A DNA stretch of 64,000 bases. Origin: Magnaporthiopsis rhizophila (taxonomy: Eukaryota > Ascomycota > Sordariomycetes > Magnaporthales > Magnaporthaceae). Position 1 is the first letter of the stretch, and each line of letters opens with the position of its first letter. The position numbers and the translations under genes are program-made. Of the stretch, positions 59,601-64,000 are shown in pieces. The notes below the pieces were generated by a model. The model was not told the DNA's origin. It ran no database searches and worked only from the letters and a program-made list of their open reading frames with translations. The stretch is taken from the NCBI GenBank assembly GCA_003049465.1, contig PYSS01000038.1, forward strand, positions 62,001 to 126,000, written 5' to 3'.

Positions 59601-62060
59601 GTAACCCAATTTATTAAAGGGTTGTATTTTTTAAGTTATGGAAAGCCTAAAATCAGGTTTTTCCCTTTTATATTTATAACGTTCAGGGTTATTTTGCAAG
59701 TTTTTCCCAAAAGTTGAAATTTGAATTAATTAATTTTAATATTAATCTTTTTTTTGTTAAATATAATTAGCTTTTATTTTATTATTATAAGGTTATATGG
59801 TTTTTTTTTTGATATATTGGAATATTGTACCTTTTTATTGTTTTTAGCAAAAGATAATTTTTTTAAGCTTTATAATTGATCATAATTTTTATTTTTTGCT
59901 TTTTTCAGTATATTATTATCCTGATATGCTTATATTGATCGGTAATTATTATTGTTAGGGATTTTGCTGGTTATTGTTTTATTTGTGCCTTATTTTTGGG
60001 TAAATTTTTTAATTTTTTGTTTGGGGCGCCTGTTTTTGGGCCTCGATTGCTTTTATTAATCGGGCAAACCTATTTATTTAAGTTTTTGCTTTTTTTTCCA
60101 TATGTATTTTGCATTTCGGTTTTTTGCATATCTGGTATATAAGGATTTTTGTTAAGCATATTATAAGGTATGCTGGTAATAATTTAAAAATTGTTACAAA
60201 ATTTTTGTAACTTATTTTTGTTATTTATTATTTCGGAAATTGGTATTTTTATTATAAATATTATACTGGTCCTTTTTTTTTTTTTGTAAAAAAAAATTGT
60301 GTTTTAGCTTTTTGGTTATATGCTACCGGTAATTATTGTACAGGTATTTGGCCCAAAAAAATTTATTATAATGGCCTGTGTTAAAGTTTATATTTTTGTG
60401 GTTTAATATATATGGTTGCGCTAATTGCTAATTTAGGTTCGGAATATTTTCGAATAATACCCTATAATAAATAACCGATTAATTATTTTTTAACCAATCC
60501 AAAGGTTTTTTTTATTATTTTGCGCTGGTTTTTTGCATATTAAATTATCGATAGGTTTGGATTAATCCCAAAATTATCGGTTTATTTTCAAAAATTTAAA
60601 TAAAATATATGCTTTTTGTATTTTTTTTTGGTTATAAGGGATTATTTTTTTATATTGATCAGTTGCTGATTAAATTTTTGCTGGAATTTTTTAAAATTAA
60701 TAATATATTATTATTATTATTTATTAAATTTTTTATTACTGGGGTCCATTTTTGTGATTTTTTTAAGTATTATTAGGTTTAATTTTTTTTTGGGCTTATA
60801 TTAAATATATTTGGCCCAAAGGCTGTTTTATTTTTGTATTTATATTTAAGTTTTTTTTGGAGTTATTAACCGAGGTGTTCAATACGTTTTTATATTAAGC
60901 TAGTTTTTTAAATTTTTCCGAAATATGCATTGCTGTATTATCCTTTTTTTCGGATATTATAAAATTAGTATTTGTTTTAATTTTTTTTTGGTTATTGAAT
61001 TAGGGTTAATTAATCTGTTATATTATAATAATTTATTATTTTGGGTAATATCCTGTAATATTTTTATCGGAGTAATGGATTATACAATTTTTATCGAAAT
61101 AATAAATTTAGCTGAATAATGTTTCGGAATATAGGCTTTTTTTTTTGCTTATTATATTATTTTGGATAAAATTGGAATTATAGGTTTGTTTTTTTTTTAT
61201 ATGCTTTTTTGGTAAAAAATAGCCGTTTATTGGTTTTTTTGCGGATAGTTTTTTTTAATATATTTTTTTTTTATATTTAAAGTATTTTTTGTTTTTTAAA
61301 TTTTTAAACCTGATATATTTTTATTTTTTTTATTGGTATATAATTTTAGCGCTAAAATTTATAAATTTAGGGTATATATTATAAGTTATGGATTATTATT
61401 ATTTTGTTTTTTTTTAATTAGTTTTGTTATTTTGTATTATTGGTTTGGTTTGTTAAACTTTTTTTTTTAAGGTAATATTTGTACAGTTTATTATTAATAT
61501 AAATAGCTATAATAATATAATCGATAAAATTTTCAGGTTATTCCTGTTTAAATAACTTATTTTTTATATTATTTTTTAATCCCTAATAAAATTGGATTAT
61601 TTTGGTATTTTTTGTTTAATTAAGCTTATTAATTAGTTATTAAAATTCGGAAATATAGGTTAATACGGAACCTTTTTGCCGAAATTGAAATAATTTTTTT
61701 TCGGTTATCCATTTTTTATCGATTTGTTTAAAAATTTTTGTAACCTTTTTTCCGAACTTTTTAAAATTGGCAAATACCAGTTTGGTTTTTTTTTTGGATT
61801 TATTGTGCCTTTTTAGGTAATTAAACCAAATGGGTTCGAATTAATCCTTAATTTTGCTATTTAAGTGCGTGGCTGTATAAATAACTTTTTATTTTTCCCG
61901 CTGGAAATGGTTTTAATAAAACAGAAAATATTTTTTATATTTGGTTAGGAACATTTTGATTTTGCTTTTTTTTTATTATATTTATTAGGCGAGGGAAATT
62001 TGTAAAATTTAATAATAATATAAGGTTTGGTTTAAGCTTTTTTAAATTTTTCGATTTTTG
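56630..62060 (-). pseudogene. Element D gag-pol remnant
   Basis: On minus: gag near 61,820-61,680 (degraded KKVTKIF), RT about 59,150-58,600, integrase core at 57,718-57,431 (AWQKITANFV, then the D-x-F-TKY block), and the degraded chromodomain region about 56,790-56,640, identified by position. It is heavily AT-shifted. Confidence 0.78.
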
Positions 62061-62199
62061 TAATAAATATTTGTATAGCCGCCGAAAAATTATTATATAG
62101 TTTGCTAGCGATGGTAATATTTTTGGGTTTTTTGCCTGCGATTAATATAATTGTTACTGTTTATTATTTTTGGTAAATACTGAATAGGATTAATTAAAA

Positions 62200-62661
62200 T
62201 ATTACAAATGATTTTTTACTTTTAGGGTAGGGTACGTTAGGAAAAGTATTAAGTAGTATAATTTTTACAAGGTTATTTGTGCTAGGGAACTGGAATAATA
62301 ACAAAAATTTCGATTATTTGCCCAAAGGGTTGCTTTGGAGCTAATTTAGGTTGATTAATGCCAAGGCCTTAATTAAAGCTATTTAATACGGTAGGAACCT
62401 TTTGCCTTATATACCAGCGATCCTTTTATACTATATTTGTGCTATGTCTGTTATGTTATATAACGAACATATTACTGTGCTATATTTGCTATATTATATA
62501 GCAGACATATCACCCGTGCTTAGGTAAGTGCCTAGTTATGTGGCTTTTTTTTAGCTTGGCTTTAGTTATTCGGCCTCCTGGCCTTTATGATTGCGGGGTA
62601 AAGGCGTCCCGCTGGGGGTTAGCCCTAGCCCTTCTGTCCCCTGCCAGCTGCGGTTGTAACA
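62200..62661 (-). repeat. Element D, right LTR (5' LTR), 462 bp
   Basis: The left half is mutated (starts TATTACAAATG); the right ~150 bp keep high GC and end GGTTGTAACA, followed by AAGGA at 62,662-62,666. Confidence 0.9.
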
Positions 62662-62666
62662 AAGGA

Positions 62667-62714
62667 TAGGCAAGGTTTATTATCCAGCTGGGAATGCAGC
62701 AGGTGCCGCAATAA
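62667..62714 (+). pseudogene. Copia RNase H, last 15 codons
   Basis: Continues the frame cut at 55,439: TAG (from CAG), then ARFIIQLGMQQVPQ and TAA at 62,712-62,714. FIIQLG matches the usual end of copia polyproteins. Confidence 0.8.
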
Positions 62715-62806
62715 ATGGTTTATAAAAAATACCACGAATTTGGACGGTTATTATATAATTGCGGGCTTGTGATACCTTTAGGGCCGTTGCATGGCTTACG
62801 GGGGGG

Positions 62807-62945
62807 TGTCAGAGGTGGCCTGGAATTATGTGGGTGGCAATTGGTGCCCTATAGCTTTAAGCCTCGCACCGGCCCTGGCCTGCGATCAAATAAAGCATAA
62901 TAAATACCAATCACTTTGGGTGCCAGTCGTCGCGCACCTCCATCA
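62807..62945 (+). repeat. Copia 3' LTR, 139 bp, intact
   Basis: TGTCAGAGGTGG...CACCTCCATCA. It is uninterrupted, high in GC, and followed by CCCTG. It acts as the empty-site control for element C. Confidence 0.92.
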
Positions 62946-62950
62946 CCCTG

Positions 62951-63082
62951 TGATCACATAACTCCTTATATTAGCTTGGCCTTAATCATTCGGCCCCCTG
63001 GCCTTTTATAATTGCGGGGTAAAGGCGTCCCGCTGGGGGCTAGCCCCAGCCCTTTTGTCCCCTGCCTGCTGTGGTCGTAACA
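62951..63082 (-). repeat. Element B, right LTR, second part
   Basis: 132 bp, starting TGATCACATAAC and ending GTGGTCGTAACA. It aligns with 36,163-36,300 of the left LTR. Confidence 0.9.
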
Positions 63083-63087
63083 TTTGG

Positions 63088-63282
63088 GCAGCCCCCATTA
63101 TATAAAGGGGCTGGGGGCCTGTACGCTCCTAACTCGGATACTGATCCCGAACTAAGATACGCGTCCCGAGGGCGCATTTCCCAATTGCAGGGTTAGGCAT
63201 TTATTTACTGCGAGGTTTTTGTGCATCTGTTGGCTGCTTTTATAGGCGCCCCAATAACTGTCAAGGCTGAGTCCGCGTAACA
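63088..63282 (-). repeat. Element Z, right LTR, second part
   Basis: 195 bp from GCAGCCCCCATTATA to CGCGTAACA, followed by ATTTC (63,283-63,287). It is much less mutated than its partner at 20,660-20,851. Confidence 0.9.
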
Positions 63283-63421
63283 ATTTCCGATCCTTTACAC
63301 CAGTTCAGTCCTCGAGCTACCTAAAAATTACCAAGATGTTTATAATTAATTATAATTAAGGGGTTTTTCTAAGCATTACGGCTCCGAGGAGAACAAAAGA
63401 AGAACACAAAACCATGTCCGG

Positions 63422-64000
63422 CTAAATAATTTTAAAAGCTTCCTCTTGAGCTTCTCCCCCGTCAAGTATGCCCACAGCCTCCCCATTCATAAACCCGTGC
63501 ATGTAGCACTCTCCAACCAGCAAGTAGCGCTGCTCGGCGCCCGAGGCACAGGAGCGGAGACAGAACGGCATCTTCCCGCCGAAGAGCACGCAGACGACGT
63601 CGCCCTCCTCCATGACCCCTGGCCCCAGCATGTAGTATCCTTTGGTCGTCCGGGCAAACTTTCGCTCGCTCGACGCGCCGGTCGCTGCACGGGCCCATTT
63701 GTGCGCGTCTCCCTGATCGGCCAGCGAGCGGAGCTCGGGAGAGATGGCCGCCTCGTCTACCACGGTGGTGAGGTATGCGGCGGCGTGCGCGAGCCACTTC
63801 CGCTGTAGGACGGCGCCGTGGTAATCCTCGTGGGCGTGGTCCCGCCAGTAAATGGTCACGCAGCCGTTGCTCAACGTCTGGGTGTAGGCGAAAAAGCTGC
63901 TGCCGCCCCCGCCGGCATACTCGTCGCTAATGTCAAAGCCGTTTGTTTTCCCGCAAATGTCCGTCCACAGAGCTTTGACTGCGGCCTGTGCGGCTCTATC
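63422..64000 (-). CDS. HET-domain-like protein, C-terminal 192 residues (5' end off the window)
   Basis: The frame is open from base 64,000 to TAG at 63,424-63,422, with strong GC third-position bias. The last ~70 residues carry the pattern common at the C-terminus of fungal heterokaryon-incompatibility (PF06985-type) proteins: RTTKGYYMLGPGVMEEGD, then VCVLFGGKMPF-CLR, then YLLVGECYMHGFMNGEA. Such proteins trigger cell death after fusion of unlike strains. The HET domain itself would lie upstream, beyond the window, so the call rests on this tail. No start codon is visible here. The stop lies 139 bp from the end of the Z LTR, so the transposon stack sits in or just past its 3' untranslated region. 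Confidence 0.8.
   Translation of the reverse strand, partial: DRAAQAAVKALWTDICGKTNGFDISDEYAGGGGSSFFAYTQTLSNGCVTIYWRDHAHEDYHGAVLQRKWLAHAAAYLTTVVDEAAISPELRSLADQGDAHKWARAATGASSERKFARTTKGYYMLGPGVMEEGDVVCVLFGGKMPFCLRSCASGAEQRYLLVGECYMHGFMNGEAVGILDGGEAQEEAFKII

Larger units (their letters stand above)
55440..62661 (-). mobile_element. Element D: Ty3/gypsy LTR retrotransposon related to A-C, 7.22 kb
   Basis: LTRs 55,440-55,901 and 62,200-62,661, each 462 bp, with AAGGA duplications. It is the same subfamily as C (shared LTR sequence throughout) but in minus orientation. It lies in the C-terminal RNase H codons of the copia element. C and D are the youngest layer of the stack. Confidence 0.92.
43032..62945 (+). 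mobile_element. Ty1/copia retrotransposon, 5.3 kb, interrupted by C and D
   Basis: CCCTG duplications at 43,027-43,031 and 62,946-62,950. Its LTRs are only 139 bp: left 43,032-43,151 plus 50,515-50,533, right 62,807-62,945. Without C (7,358 bp) and D (7,222 bp) and their duplications it is about 5.32 kb, typical of copia. Domain order on plus is gag, protease, integrase, RT, RNase H, which separates it from the gypsy elements around it. A G run (62,801-62,806) before the right LTR may be the polypurine tract. Confidence 0.9.
35837..63082 (-). mobile_element. Element B: Ty3/gypsy chromovirus-type LTR retrotransposon inserted in Z's LTR
   Basis: TTTGG duplications flank it at 35,832-35,836 and 63,083-63,087. 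The left LTR is 35,837-36,300 (464 bp). The right LTR is split by the copia element: 42,700-43,031 plus 62,951-63,082, also 464 bp. Removing the copia block leaves about 7.33 kb. The polypurine tract next to the left LTR (read on minus as AGGAAAAAAAACC) and the domain order show minus orientation. Dead by RIP. Confidence 0.9.
20539..63282 (-). mobile_element. Element Z: outermost Ty3/gypsy-type LTR retrotransposon, split by all others
   Basis: Bounded by TG...CA LTRs and ATTTC duplications. Removing A (7,548 bp plus TSD) and the B block (27,246 bp plus TSD) leaves about 7.94 kb, a normal size. Orientation is minus: a polypurine tract (read on minus as A-run then GGAGGT, plus coordinates 20,852-20,868) abuts the left LTR. 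RT and RNase H remnants also read on minus, with RNase H at 22,897-22,691. All frames are broken by C-to-T and G-to-A changes. It was the first insertion of the stack. Confidence 0.88.

Noticed and set aside
20539..63282. Centromere or mitochondrial DNA insertion as explanation of the AT-rich block
   Set aside because: Every segment is assigned to a retrotransposon with paired LTRs and target duplications, and no mitochondrial genes are seen. A centromeric position cannot be tested here.
1..64000. tRNA or rRNA genes
   Set aside because: No sequence with a clear T-arm, anticodon arm and acceptor pairing was found by eye on either strand; a covariance-model scan would be decisive.

Overview
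The window looks like part of a filamentous ascomycete chromosome, most likely Sordariomycetes and possibly Sordariales/Chaetomiaceae. The coding regions are GC-rich with strong G/C bias at third codon positions. Introns are short (61-88 bp) with GT-AG ends and CTGAC-like branch points. A HET-type incompatibility gene is present. A ~43 kb block is hypermutated to AT-rich DNA in the way repeat-induced point mutation (RIP) does. The species assignment is inference.

Left arm (1-20.5 kb): ordinary, well-preserved genes, many linked to carbohydrate or extracellular chemistry. In order they are an intracellular GH13 alpha-amylase (minus, 3' end off the window), a secreted FMN-dependent hydroxy-acid oxidase-like protein, a small GC-rich hypothetical gene, an ascorbate-oxidase-type multicopper oxidase, a membrane-anchored GH3 beta-glucosidase, a small secreted cysteine-containing protein, a sugar-porter-family MFS transporter, and a LovD/class C beta-lactamase-like serine hydrolase. 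They are not an obvious co-regulated cluster. Amylase, beta-glucosidase and sugar transporter together suggest a neighbourhood rich in glucan use, which is inference only.

Central block (20,539-63,282): every base can be assigned to one nested stack of six LTR retrotransposons, resolved here by paired LTRs and 5-bp target-site duplications (TSDs). Outermost is element Z (minus, TSD ATTTC). Element A (plus, TSD CTCGG) sits in its interior and element B (minus, TSD TTTGG) in its right LTR. A Ty1/copia element (plus, TSD CCCTG) sits in B's right LTR. Elements C (plus, TSD GCCAG, in the copia 5' LTR) and D (minus, TSD AAGGA, in the copia RNase H codons) sit inside the copia. Split LTRs regain the length of their intact partners (464/464, 139/139 and 311/313 bp). 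Z, A, B, C and D are Ty3/gypsy-like. A-D are related subfamilies; A, B and C show a recognisable C-terminal integrase chromodomain and the matching segment of D is too decayed to read clearly. All coding potential is broken by C-to-T and G-to-A changes.

The most notable non-textbook signal is an antisense open frame of about 184 codons between the end of pol and the 3' LTR in all four A-D elements. It keeps a C-x2-C-x7-C block even though RIP has damaged each copy independently.

Right arm (63.4-64 kb): the 3' end of a HET-domain-like gene, read on the minus strand and running off the window, whose stop codon lies only 139 bp from the right edge of the retrotransposon stack.
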